This document shows, in pieces, positions 56,070 through 64,000 of a stretch of 64,000 nucleotides of DNA. The notes below the pieces were generated by a model, which was not told the origin of the DNA, ran no database searches, and saw nothing but the letters and a program-made list of their open reading frames with translations. The number at the start of each line of letters is the position of its first letter. The first letter of the stretch is position 1. Source of the DNA: Maricaulis salignorans (lineage in GTDB: Bacteria > Pseudomonadota > Alphaproteobacteria > Caulobacterales > Maricaulaceae); NCBI RefSeq assembly GCF_900103475.1, contig NZ_FNHG01000004.1:1-64000 (forward strand). Direction: 5' to 3'. The position numbers were made by a program, and so were the translations under genes.

Positions 56070-57086
56070 TCACCGTCTGGCCAACTCCAGCAGCTCATTG
56101 AGCTCTGATTCGCCGGTTTCCGGGTCGAAATCCTCGATTGCCTCGCGCGCCGTCTCGGCCAGATGTGCCCGTTCGAGCGCCTTGCCGTCCAGCCTTGGAG
56201 CGGCCTCCGCGACCTGGCGCATTTCATCGCGATCACCATTGCAGTGCAGCAAAACATCGCAGCCGGCGCGGATCGAGGCCTCGCCGCGCTGACGGAATGT
56301 ACCCGACAGCGCTTTCATGGAGAGGTCGTCGGTCATCAGGAAACCGTCAAAGCCGATCTCGCCGCGGATCACATTGCCGACCACATCGGGCGAGGTGGTG
56401 GCCGGATTTTCCGGGTCGATATCGGCGTAGACAATATGCGCCGTCATCGCCATCACGGCCGTATTGAGCTTGCGGAAGGCGGCGAAATCCGTCTCCGAGA
56501 GCAGGCCATGTTCCTCGGTGACGCGCGGCAGTGCCAGATGACTATCGGCATCGGCACGGCCATGACCGGGGATATGCTTGATCACCGGCGCAACACCCCC
56601 CGCCATCAGCCCGTCCATCGCCGCCTGGCCCAGCAGGGCAACAATATCGGGCGTCTCGCCAAAGGAGCGATCGCCGATAATGTCGTCAGCGCCGGGAATG
56701 CGCAGATCAAGCACGGGCGCACAATCAACATCGACGCCGACACCGCGCAGTTCATGCGCCAGCAGGCGGTGATTGAGGCGCACCGCTGCGATCGCCGCTT
56801 CCGGCTCGCGCTCGAACAGATCGCCAAACAGCTGGGCCGGCGGCGCCTTGCGCCAGGTCGGCGGTTTGAGGCGGGCGACGCGTCCGCCCTCCTGGTCGAT
56901 CAGGATCGGCACATCGCGGCCAAGCGCATCGCGCAGGCTTCCGGTCAGGCGGGTGAGTTGTTTCGGCCCGTCGATATTGCGCGCGAAGAGGATGAAACCC
57001 CAGGGATCGGCATCGCGGAAAAAGGCCTTCTCGACCGTCGTGAGCTTGGGCCCAGACAATCCGTAGATCGCTGCACTGATGCTCAT
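56070..57086 (-). CDS. nagZ: Beta-N-acetylhexosaminidase (peptidoglycan recycling)
   Basis: A 338-residue glycoside hydrolase family 3 enzyme that removes N-acetylglucosamine from anhydro-muropeptides in the cytoplasm. It shows LIDQEGGRVARL, RSFGETPD, VIKHIPGHGRADADSH (the His/Asp acid-base dyad loop) and FLMTDDLSMKALSG with the nucleophilic Asp. It overlaps the SPOR gene by 4 bases (ATGA), tying peptidoglycan recycling to the division protein. Confidence 0.95.
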   Translation of the reverse strand: MSISAAIYGLSGPKLTTVEKAFFRDADPWGFILFARNIDGPKQLTRLTGSLRDALGRDVPILIDQEGGRVARLKPPTWRKAPPAQLFGDLFEREPEAAIAAVRLNHRLLAHELRGVGVDVDCAPVLDLRIPGADDIIGDRSFGETPDIVALLGQAAMDGLMAGGVAPVIKHIPGHGRADADSHLALPRVTEEHGLLSETDFAAFRKLNTAVMAMTAHIVYADIDPENPATTSPDVVGNVIRGEIGFDGFLMTDDLSMKALSGTFRQRGEASIRAGCDVLLHCNGDRDEMRQVAEAAPRLDGKALERAHLAETAREAIEDFDPETGESELNELLELARR

Positions 57087-57946
57087 CGACGCGCCACCAG
57101 GCAATCCTGCCCGCCCTGTTGCAGCCGGCCACAATAGGCCACCGCTGCATCCCGGCTGGCGAAGGCGGCAATGCGCAGGCGATGGTAAATGCCGCGATTG
57201 GGAATATCGACCTCGACCACATCGGGAGCCACACCCGCAGCAATGCTGGAGAAACGGGTGCGGAAGGCCAGCCAGGCGGCCTCGGCATCAGCTTGCGAGC
57301 GGAAGGACGCGATCTGAACCACCCATTCGCCACTCGTATCGACAGCGATCCCGGATGCCGCCGGGGCGGGCTCCGGCTCACGCGCCGGCGCAGGGGCTGG
57401 CGCTTCCGGCTCGGCGCGCTGCGGCTGGGAGGGTGCGGAGCGCTCGGGCTCCGGGCGGGCCGGCTCGGGGCGGTCAGGAGCCTGACGCGGCGTCACATCG
57501 GGCGAACGGGCCGTGTCCGGCTCGGTCTGCGTGCCGGTCTGATCGGCTGTCACTGTTTCGATCCGCAGGGCCGGACGGCTCTCATCGAGCGGCTCTTCCG
57601 GTCCGGGACGCGTCGTGACGGCCTCATCGGTATGATCCTCGCCACTCAGCCGGTCATAGACTTCCATATCGGTATCGGGCGTCTGCACACCGCCGGGATC
57701 GAGCGGGCGTTCGCGATACGGCTCGGTATTGGCCAGCAGGCGCGGCGCGCCATCGCGGCCGCTTTCGCGCAGGCCCTGATTATAGGCGCTCCAGACAACG
57801 GCGAGAAACAGTACGAAAACGGCAAAGGCCGCAGCCAGCAAAAGCGGGCCGCGGCGCGAATCTTCATCGCGCGCATCAAATGTCGCGAACTCATCAGTCG
57901 GTGGTGCATAGGCCCCGAGGCGAGCGTCGTCGTCCTGATCGGTCAT
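57083..57946 (-). CDS. SPOR-domain protein, FtsN-like
   Basis: A 287-residue bitopic membrane protein: cytoplasmic N-terminus of about 32 residues, one helix at about 33-53 (GPLLLAAAFAVFVLFLAVVW), a long periplasmic linker rich in Pro, Glu and Thr, and a SPOR domain at about 205-287 (GEWVVQIASFRSQADAEAAW...YHRLRIAAFASRDAAVAYC). SPOR domains bind denuded glycan at the division site. This layout and its place beside nagZ-scpAB-tat match the FtsN-like protein of Caulobacter as I remember it. The start is taken from the charged N-terminus MTDQDDD. Confidence 0.88.
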   Translation of the reverse strand: MTDQDDDARLGAYAPPTDEFATFDARDEDSRRGPLLLAAAFAVFVLFLAVVWSAYNQGLRESGRDGAPRLLANTEPYRERPLDPGGVQTPDTDMEVYDRLSGEDHTDEAVTTRPGPEEPLDESRPALRIETVTADQTGTQTEPDTARSPDVTPRQAPDRPEPARPEPERSAPSQPQRAEPEAPAPAPAREPEPAPAASGIAVDTSGEWVVQIASFRSQADAEAAWLAFRTRFSSIAAGVAPDVVEVDIPNRGIYHRLRIAAFASRDAAVAYCGRLQQGGQDCLVARR

Positions 57947-58061
57947 TTTATCCCGGCGTCTGGCAATGATCCTGCGCCGCGCGAATCGCACGGCACCCCA
58001 TTACGATAACATTGTCTGTCCCATGCACTTACCGGTCTGGCAGGCCGTGAGGCAAGGCGCA

Positions 58062-59270
58062 TCAGAAATATCCCTGCACGGTAAACAGCCGGCGATGTTC
58101 CTCGACGGCAAAGCGGTCGGTCATCCCGGCGATGTAATCGCAAACCGCCCGCGCTGTCTGCGCCGAACCGGCCTCGCCCATATCGCGTTGCACATCGGGC
58201 GGCAGCACACCGGGATCGGAGAGGTAGAGATCGAACAGATCGCTCATCACCCGCTGGCCCTGGCTCATCATGCGGTTGACCTTGTAATGGCGGTACATAT
58301 TGGCGAACAAATGCCGCCGTAGCGCCGCCAGGATTGCCAGCATGTCCTCGGAGAAGGCGACCATGGGCTGATCCAGCTGGCGCAGGGCATCGGCACTGGC
58401 CGGCTGTGCTTCGGTCAGACGCCGTTTCGTCTCCTCGAGCACATCGCCCACCATCAGGCCGATCAGCTCGCGCACCGCTTCATGGATCATCACATTGCGC
58501 TTGATATCGGGCCAGCGCGTCTCGACGCGGCGAAAGATGTCGCCCAGCAAAGGCAGGTCGAGCAGCGGCTCAAGCTCCAGCAGACCGGACCGCAACCCGT
58601 CATCCAGATCGTGATTATTATAGGCGATATCATCCGACAGCGCCGCGATCTGGGCTTCAAGCCCGGCATGGGTGTGCAGCTCGAGCGAGCGCCAGTCCTC
58701 ATAGTCGGTGAAGGCCCAGGCAAGACCGGAACCATCACCGCCGGCCGGCATGAGCGGGCCATTATGCTTGACCACGCCCTCAAGGGTTTCCCAGGTCAGA
58801 TTGAGCCCGTCGAATTCCGGATAGCGCACCTCCAGCTTGGTGACGACGCGCAGGGTCTGGGCATTGTGATCAAACCCGCCAAACGCCTTCATCTTCTCGG
58901 CCAGAACCCGCTCACCGGAATGGCCGAAAGGCGGATGACCGAGATCATGGGCCAGGGCCAGCGCCTCGGCGAGATCCTCATCGCCGCCCAGCGCCCGCGC
59001 CAGGGTGCGCGCGATCTGCGAGACTTCGAGCGAATGCGTCAGGCGGGTGCGATACTGATCGCCCTCATGGGCAACGAAGACCTGGGTCTTCTCCTTCAGA
59101 CGCCTGAAGGCACCGGAATGGATAATCCGGTCGCGATCGCGCTGGAAGGCGTTGCGCATGGCACTGTCGGGCTGGGCAAACAGCCGGCCGCGCGATTGTG
59201 AAGGATGGCACGCATAGGGCGCGCGAAACCGGTCATTGGCCGCTATCATCATGTCGCTCAGCTCTTTCAT
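58062..59270 (-). CDS. dgt: Deoxyguanosinetriphosphate triphosphohydrolase-like protein
   Basis: A 402-residue HD-domain enzyme. The metal ligands are in TRLTHSLEVSQIARTLA and ALAHDLGHPPFGHSGE (H...HD), with a further Asp in ALSDDIAYNNHDLDDG. It belongs to the shorter dGTPase group that hydrolyses dNTPs to the nucleoside and triphosphate. ATG 59270 is taken as start; ATG 59252 is possible. It begins the minus-strand series, divergent from the Fe-S carrier gene, 65 bases apart. Confidence 0.93.
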   Translation of the reverse strand: MKELSDMMIAANDRFRAPYACHPSQSRGRLFAQPDSAMRNAFQRDRDRIIHSGAFRRLKEKTQVFVAHEGDQYRTRLTHSLEVSQIARTLARALGGDEDLAEALALAHDLGHPPFGHSGERVLAEKMKAFGGFDHNAQTLRVVTKLEVRYPEFDGLNLTWETLEGVVKHNGPLMPAGGDGSGLAWAFTDYEDWRSLELHTHAGLEAQIAALSDDIAYNNHDLDDGLRSGLLELEPLLDLPLLGDIFRRVETRWPDIKRNVMIHEAVRELIGLMVGDVLEETKRRLTEAQPASADALRQLDQPMVAFSEDMLAILAALRRHLFANMYRHYKVNRMMSQGQRVMSDLFDLYLSDPGVLPPDVQRDMGEAGSAQTARAVCDYIAGMTDRFAVEEHRRLFTVQGYF

Positions 59271-59335
59271 CAATGCCGGTGCGGGTCCATATAGAGCAAG
59301 ACGCCCTGAAACTGAACGCCGGATATGGCCCAATC

Positions 59336-59665
59336 ATGACGACATCTGTGACACTTTCCGCCAATGCGGCCCGGCAGATCAACACCATCATCTCCAGCCA
59401 GGCGGCAGCCAGCCTCCTGCGCATTGGCGTGGTCGGTGGCGGCTGTTCCGGGTTTTCCTACACATTCGACCTCGACACCGACGTCCAGCCGGACGATCTC
59501 CTGCTTGAGCGCGACGGCGCCAAGGTCGTGATCGACGAGGCCTCCCTGCCCTTCCTGGAAGGTTCGGAGATCGATTATGTCGACGAGCTGATCGGCGCCT
59601 CCTTCAAGATCCACAACCCCAATGCCACCGCCGCCTGCGGCTGCGGCACGAGTTTCTCGGTCTGA
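59336..59665 (+). CDS. erpA: A-type iron-sulfur cluster carrier (ErpA/IscA family)
   Basis: A 109-residue HesB-like protein. The three cluster-binding Cys residues are in GGGCSGFSY (about residue 37) and ACGCGTSF (about 101 and 103). It carries Fe-S clusters to apo-proteins. No isc or suf genes are adjacent, so ErpA or a general A-type carrier is more apt than IscA. ATG 59336 is chosen by homology; an upstream extension reads through sequence that only mirrors dgt. Confidence 0.88.
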   Translation: MTTSVTLSANAARQINTIISSQAAASLLRIGVVGGGCSGFSYTFDLDTDVQPDDLLLERDGAKVVIDEASLPFLEGSEIDYVDELIGASFKIHNPNATAACGCGTSFSV

Positions 59666-59720
59666 TTCAGGGCCGAAACGCTGGCCCGGATTGCCAGCCT
59701 GTCGATGAAGGAGCGATTTG

Positions 59721-60068
59721 ATGGCTTATGTTCAAGGTTATGTCGCAGCCGTACCGAATGCCAATCGAAAGGCGTTTGAGGACAGCAGCGAAATCATGAT
59801 CGCCATGATGAAGGAATATGGCGCTCTGGAATGCGTCGATTGCTGGGGCGTCGATGTGCCCGATGGCAAGATCACCTCATTCCCGCGAGCGGTGAACAAG
59901 CAGGACGACGAGACCGTTACCTTTTCCTGGGCGATCTGGCCGGACAAGGCCACCTGCGACGCCGCGATGGAAAAAATCATGTCCGATCCACGCATGACGC
60001 CGGACGTGATGCCCTTCGACGGCGAACGCATGATCTTCGGCAGTTTTGAAAAGATTGGCGAGGGTTGA
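59721..60068 (+). CDS. DUF1428 family protein
   Basis: A 115-residue soluble protein of the DUF1428 (dimeric alpha+beta barrel-like) family. Typical segments are AYVQGYVAAVPNANRKAF, CVDCWGVDVPDGKITSFPRAV and FSWAIWPDKATCDAAMEKIMSDPRM, followed by PFDGERMIFGSFE. The function is unknown in the family. AAGGAG lies 7 bases before ATG 59721; it is followed by the nitroreductase gene 7 bases after its stop, so they are likely co-expressed. Confidence 0.88.
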   Translation: MAYVQGYVAAVPNANRKAFEDSSEIMIAMMKEYGALECVDCWGVDVPDGKITSFPRAVNKQDDETVTFSWAIWPDKATCDAAMEKIMSDPRMTPDVMPFDGERMIFGSFEKIGEG

Positions 60069-60075
60069 GCGCGAC

Positions 60076-60762
60076 ATGACAATCCCGCATGGCGTCGCTG
60101 ACGCCCTGGCCGCACGCATCTCGACGCGGGCCTATCTCGACACCCCGGTCAGCGAGGCGCAGGTCCGCGACTTGCTGACCCTCGCAGCCCGCGCGCCATC
60201 AGGCGGCAATCTCCAGCCCTGGCAGATCAATGTCGTGACCGGCGAAGCGCGCCAGCGCGTGATCGATGCGGTCAAGGCGACCCAGGCCGAGCATCCCTTC
60301 GGCGAGCCGGAGCTGGAATACCAGATCTATCCCAAGCCGATCATCGACCCCTGGCGCGCCCGGCGTTTCGCCTGCGGCGAGGCCGTCTATGCCGCGATGG
60401 ATATCCCACGCGAGGACAAGATGGCCCGCCTCACCCATGTCGCGCGCAATTTCGAATTCTTCGGCGCACCGGTCGGGCTCTTCGTATCGATCCACAAGGA
60501 CATGCAGCCGGGCCAATGGTCGGATCTGGGCATGTTCATCCAGTCCCTCCTGCTCGCCGCCACCGAAGCCGGCCTGGGCACCTGTGCCCAGGAGGCCTGG
60601 TCGATCTATCCCAAAACGGTCAAGACCGCCGCCGGCATCCCAGCCGACTTCACCCTGTTCTGCGGCATCGCCCTGGGCCATGCCGATCCGCTTGCCCCGG
60701 TGAATGCCACGCGCACCGAGCGCGCGGATGTCGATGAGTTTGCGCGCTTCGCCGGCTTCTAG
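60076..60762 (+). CDS. Nitroreductase family protein
   Basis: A 228-residue flavoprotein of the NfsB/FRase type. FMN-binding features: RISTRAYLDTPVSEAQV, AARAPSGGNLQPWQ near residue 40 with the SxxxxQPW pattern, and DLGMFIQSLLLAATEAGLGTCAQEAW in the C-terminal half (quoted by its core GLGTCAQ). It should reduce nitroaromatic compounds or quinones with NAD(P)H. It follows DUF1428 closely; its stop is near the convergent peptidase gene, 3 bases away. Confidence 0.9.
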   Translation: MTIPHGVADALAARISTRAYLDTPVSEAQVRDLLTLAARAPSGGNLQPWQINVVTGEARQRVIDAVKATQAEHPFGEPELEYQIYPKPIIDPWRARRFACGEAVYAAMDIPREDKMARLTHVARNFEFFGAPVGLFVSIHKDMQPGQWSDLGMFIQSLLLAATEAGLGTCAQEAWSIYPKTVKTAAGIPADFTLFCGIALGHADPLAPVNATRTERADVDEFARFAGF

Positions 60763-60765
60763 CGC

Positions 60766-62028
60766 CTATTCGGCCAGCACCGCCTCGAATGCCTCCCGAT
60801 CCTCGCGCCCGGCGACGGTCTCGAATACGTCCAGCATTTGCGGTGTAGTGGACACACGCGCCTGCATCATCGACCGGATGAAGCGTGCAAACGGCTCGCG
60901 CCCGATCAGCGCTTCGGCGCGTGCCAGCGCCAGCGGCCCTTTGCGGTACGCCACGAGATAGGGCGGACGGTCGGTCGTCTGGGGCGTCCAGACCGGTGGA
61001 AGTTCCTGCGCCGCAGCCTCGACCTGGCGCTGGTAGGCTGCGATGCGGTCTTCATAGGCGGCCTCGCCAAGAGCATCCCGCATGGCGATGATGGCGATGT
61101 AGTCGGCAAAACTCTCATTGAGCCAGTTTTCGACCGTCATGGCATTGCCATGGCTCCAGTAGTGACTCAGCTCGTGGCAGATGAACTGGGTCAGGCTGGC
61201 CTCGGAAGTCTCCGCGATATCGGTCAGCGCGATCAGCGTGCCGCGGGAATAGCCCCCTTCATCGCGGCTGGTTACAATGATGGAAGCATCCGGCAAGGGG
61301 CCGGCACCGGCTGAAAGGTCATTGAGATAGCCTGTGCAATGCTCCAGCGCACCGGCCAGAGCGTCGAGATTCTCGCCGCCCGGATTGCGCGTGTCATGGA
61401 TGACATAGCCAGGCGCCTCGATGCGACGGGCGTCCGACATCAGGGTAAAGGCCAGATCCAGCGCCGGTATGTCCTGGTCAATGTGAAACCCGCCGGCCGT
61501 CCGCGTGATGGCTTGCATGGTGACGCCGTCCCACTCACCCGGCAGCCAGATGTCCAGATCAGCGGTCACCAGGGATGAGAAGCGCTGATCGAAGGGCAGC
61601 CAGAAACTGTCGACGGTGAGCTCGACCTTGTCCGTATCGAGCGTATTGATCGGCGATCGCGCCGGTTCGGCGAAGAGCGCGCCGGAATAGGTCATCGTCA
61701 CCACCCGGTCGGCGCCATTCACGCTGGGCGCGAGCACCACCGTGTAGGTGCGCATTGCGCCGTTGAAGCCCTCGGCCAACACGCTGGTGGCCGAGACGAC
61801 ATCGGGCCCGCCGATCTGCGCCTCCCCCAGCGCCGCGCTGAGCAAGAAGCTGACCTCGGTCAAATCATCCTCATGCGCCGTGATGGTCCAATCGGCTGCC
61901 AGGCGTCCCGTCTGCGGGCTCAGACGCAGATCGCCATCATAGTGAAAGCGGGCCTCCTGAGCCGTGGCCGCAGCACCCAGACTGGCCGCTGAGGCAAGCG
62001 CAAAAAGTATGGATCTGGAAATCGGCAT
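60766..62028 (-). CDS. M1-like gluzincin metallopeptidase, exported
   Basis: A 420-residue protein with a signal peptide (residues 1-23, SLGAAATAQ) and an N-terminal beta-rich part. The zinc site is HELSHYWSHGNAM near 283, followed by WLNESFADY, the M1-type Glu. The spacing between the two is 15 residues, shorter by three than the HExxH-x18-E of typical M1 aminopeptidases. No GxMEN exopeptidase motif is visible, so activity could be endo- or aminopeptidase-like on a narrow substrate. ATG 62028 has a GGGGGAATG site before it. Confidence 0.78.
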   Translation of the reverse strand: MPISRSILFALASAASLGAAATAQEARFHYDGDLRLSPQTGRLAADWTITAHEDDLTEVSFLLSAALGEAQIGGPDVVSATSVLAEGFNGAMRTYTVVLAPSVNGADRVVTMTYSGALFAEPARSPINTLDTDKVELTVDSFWLPFDQRFSSLVTADLDIWLPGEWDGVTMQAITRTAGGFHIDQDIPALDLAFTLMSDARRIEAPGYVIHDTRNPGGENLDALAGALEHCTGYLNDLSAGAGPLPDASIIVTSRDEGGYSRGTLIALTDIAETSEASLTQFICHELSHYWSHGNAMTVENWLNESFADYIAIIAMRDALGEAAYEDRIAAYQRQVEAAAQELPPVWTPQTTDRPPYLVAYRKGPLALARAEALIGREPFARFIRSMMQARVSTTPQMLDVFETVAGREDREAFEAVLAE

Positions 62029-62248
62029 GTCATTCCCCCGAGTGGTCAATCAACACTCTGATGCGCCAGGACCGCAGATCGGATGCAAATGGCGGTCACC
62101 ACGCGGCCGGGGCCCGATGGTTTCGACCGTGCCGGGGAAAGCATCCATCGCCAGAAAATGCTGTGCAGTCCAGCCTGTAGCCTGGCTTCTCTCTCCGCCG
62201 AAACGGGTTAGACTGGACGCCTCCCGATCATCCAGCCCTGGATCACTC

Positions 62249-63037
62249 ATGACCCTCACTATCGCAACCTGGAACGTCAATTCCATCAAGGCCCGCCTGG
62301 CCAATGCGCTCGACTGGCTGGCCGAGGCCAAGCCGGACATTGTCTGCCTGCAGGAGATCAAGACGGTCGATGAGGGCTTCCCGCGCGAGGAGATCGAACG
62401 GCTCGGCTATAACATCATCACCCATGGCCAGAAGAGCTATAACGGCGTCGCCATCCTGTCGAAATTCCCGATCGAGGAGGCCCTGCCCGGCCTGCCCGGC
62501 GATGAGGAAGACGAGCAGGCGCGCTATCTCGAGGCGGTCATCTCGGCACCGAATGGCCCGATCCGCGTCGCCTCGATCTATCTGCCCAATGGCAATCCGG
62601 CACCGGGTCCCAAATATGATTACAAACTGGCCTGGATGGACCGTCTCGCCCGCCACGCCGAAACCCTGCTCAAGCTGGAAGAACCACTGGTCCTGGCCGG
62701 CGATTACAATGTCATCCCGCGCGACAGCGATTGCTGGGATGCGGAAGTCTGGGAGATGGACGCCCTCGCCCTGCCGCAAAGCCGCGCCGCCTTCGACCGC
62801 CTCAAATGGCTCGGCCTGACCGAGGCCTTTGAACAGCTCGATGGCCGCGCCCACCAGTATACATTCTATGATTACCAGGCCGGCCGCTGGAACAAGGGCC
62901 AAGGCATCCGCATCGACCACCTGCTGTGCTCACCACAGGCCGCGGATCATCTGGAAAGCATCGATATCCACAAGGCCACGCGCGGCGAACCCAAGGCGTC
63001 GGATCATATTCCGATCGTCGGGACGTTTTCGCTCTAG
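62249..63037 (+). CDS. xthA: Exodeoxyribonuclease III (AP endonuclease)
   Basis: A 262-residue enzyme that cuts at abasic sites and removes 3'-blocking groups in base-excision repair. ATWNVNSIKARL with the catalytic Asn, CLQEIK with the metal Glu, IYLPNGNP, VLAGDYNVIPRDSDCWD and KASDHIPIVG match ExoIII. ATG 62249 is chosen by homology. No LexA box is seen in the 220 bases upstream, which contain no other gene. Confidence 0.95.
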   Translation: MTLTIATWNVNSIKARLANALDWLAEAKPDIVCLQEIKTVDEGFPREEIERLGYNIITHGQKSYNGVAILSKFPIEEALPGLPGDEEDEQARYLEAVISAPNGPIRVASIYLPNGNPAPGPKYDYKLAWMDRLARHAETLLKLEEPLVLAGDYNVIPRDSDCWDAEVWEMDALALPQSRAAFDRLKWLGLTEAFEQLDGRAHQYTFYDYQAGRWNKGQGIRIDHLLCSPQAADHLESIDIHKATRGEPKASDHIPIVGTFSL

Positions 63038-63046
63038 GCTCAGGCT

Positions 63047-64000
63047 TCAGCCGCCCTCGCCCAGCTCGGGCGGTTTGACCAGGTTTTCGATGATGTCGAT
63101 CACCCGGGTGAGATCATCGATGATGGTCTTGATACGGGCCTCGTCGGCGAGGGGCTTGAACATCGAGCCGGCCTCGAACTGATTGCCGGTCTCGGCCGCG
63201 ATCAGCAGCTCGCCCTCGCCGCTATGCTCGTCAAAGGCGGCGCGGACATTCTTGCCCTTGAGCGCCTTTTCCAGCCGGACCAGGCGTTCCATGAAGGCCG
63301 GGTCGAGCATGTAGCGCGCCAGCACCTGATCGGTGCCATAGACCTCGAAGGCCTTCTCAAATTCTGGATCGACCAGGGCGACGCGTTCGAGCTTTTTCGA
63401 GCCGAAGGAGCGGCCCAGCGCTGCGAGCCCGTTGAAGATGCCGGCATCGCGCGTGATCACGGTGACGCCCTCGACCTTGCGCGGGAAATTGATGCGGATC
63501 AGCACACCGCGGAAGACCGTGACCCAGTGGGTCGATTTGCCGGAGCGGCGGCGCTCCTCGAGATGGGCTTCATAGAGCTCGAAATCACAGCCCAGCCGTT
63601 CGCCCGAAAAATGGTCCTCGAAACGGCAGCGCGTATAGGAGGGCAACAGGCCATAGGCGCGGAAGGTTGCGAAGCGTGCCGGCTCGGACGGCGCGAGGGC
63701 GTAGTTGAGCTGGCAGACCTCGGCGATCTTGGTGTTGAGCTCGGCCTTGATTGTTTTGCGCAGGCGTTCCATCCGCCGGCCGCCGATCAGCATTCCCGCG
63801 ACCAGGCCGAAGAAGGTCCCGATCAGCGGGAACATGAATTCCGGTTCGCGGGTATAGAAATACACGCCGGCGGCAAGGCCGATCAGCGACATGCCCGCAG
63901 TCCAGGCGATGAAGCGCGAGACGCTGGCCTTGCGCTCGGCTTCAAGCGACGCCAACCATGGCTCCAGCGTCTCGCGCCAGAGCCCCTGAAATGCTTCGTT
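63047..64000 (-). CDS. DUF3137 family membrane protein, partial
   Basis: A minus-strand frame open through the window edge, 317 codons plus stop visible. It has an upstream EPWLASLEAERKASV helix, two transmembrane segments (about FIAWTAGMSLIGLAAGVYFY and FMFPLIGTFFGLVAGMLIGG), then a soluble domain with YTRCRFEDHFSGERLGCDFELYEAHLEERR (here cut to CRFEDHFSGERLGCDFELYE), typical of DUF3137 proteins. The first TTG inside the window is not the real start, because the frame with good homology continues beyond 64000. The function is unknown. Confidence 0.8.
   Translation of the reverse strand, partial: NEAFQGLWRETLEPWLASLEAERKASVSRFIAWTAGMSLIGLAAGVYFYTREPEFMFPLIGTFFGLVAGMLIGGRRMERLRKTIKAELNTKIAEVCQLNYALAPSEPARFATFRAYGLLPSYTRCRFEDHFSGERLGCDFELYEAHLEERRRSGKSTHWVTVFRGVLIRINFPRKVEGVTVITRDAGIFNGLAALGRSFGSKKLERVALVDPEFEKAFEVYGTDQVLARYMLDPAFMERLVRLEKALKGKNVRAAFDEHSGEGELLIAAETGNQFEAGSMFKPLADEARIKTIIDDLTRVIDIIENLVKPPELGEGG

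Overview
The window looks like a chromosome segment from a marine, Caulobacter-related alphaproteobacterium, most like Maricaulis or another Hyphomonadaceae/Maricaulales lineage. The support is high GC, dense coding with many ATGA start/stop overlaps, two LexA operators of the alphaproteobacterial GTTC-N7-GTTC type, and a gene order (dgt, SPOR protein, nagZ, scpA, scpB, tatABC, serS, surE, pcm, LysM/LytM protein, yajC, secD, secF) that I recall as conserved around Caulobacter. The genus is an inference; no rRNA gene is present.

Layout. 0-5 kb: the end of an IS5/IS427-type element, then an N-formylglutamate amidohydrolase, a YfcC-type carrier, an M20 peptidase and a LysR regulator. 5.2 kb: tRNA-Lys(UUU). 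5.4-9.8 kb: a lipoprotein, an acetyltransferase and the queuosine pair tgt-queA, then an endonuclease/exonuclease/phosphatase-fold membrane protein. 10.0-12.6 kb: an accessory block with a tiny membrane protein and a cytochrome c/beta-propeller protein, bounded by repeats. 12.7-19.2 kb: two cyclophilins, coaD, a TPR-sulfotransferase and gyrA. 19.5-27.6 kb: mostly exported enzymes (phosphodiesterase, Cu/Zn SOD, beta-lactamase-fold hydrolase), an EF-hand protein, a membrane-bound winged-helix regulator and an SDR-DoxX protein. 27.6-32.8 kb: ssb and uvrA, each with a LexA box, around two lipoprotein genes. 32.8-37.4 kb: three related polytopic membrane proteins and a TonB-domain TPR protein. 37.5-43.8 kb: trmFO, an S9 peptidase, a degenerate phytoene-synthase-like protein, FeSOD and a second serine hydrolase. 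43.9-59.3 kb: a long minus-strand series for protein export (SecDF-YajC, TatABC), chromosome segregation (ScpAB), envelope division and remodelling (LytM and SPOR proteins, NagZ) and repair (Pcm, SurE), interrupted by a parDE toxin-antitoxin module. 59.3-64 kb: an A-type Fe-S carrier, DUF1428, nitroreductase, an M1-like peptidase, xthA and a partial DUF3137 protein.

The most unusual signal is non-coding. Two 164-bp directly repeated copies of an element (10198-10361 and 12408-12571) each carry a perfect 26-bp inverted repeat. The copies differ at three positions per arm, and every difference is compensated in the partner arm. Each copy sits 39-45 bp downstream of a different REP/MITE-like inverted element, and together they bracket the accessory block. 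Other points of note are a TGT with only one of three zinc cysteines, GyrA with Gln at the quinolone-determining Ser83 position, an RHH/EF-hand reading frame with a second internal start, and several domain-reduced or catalytically degenerate enzymes. I found no CRISPR array, prophage or clear secondary-metabolite cluster.
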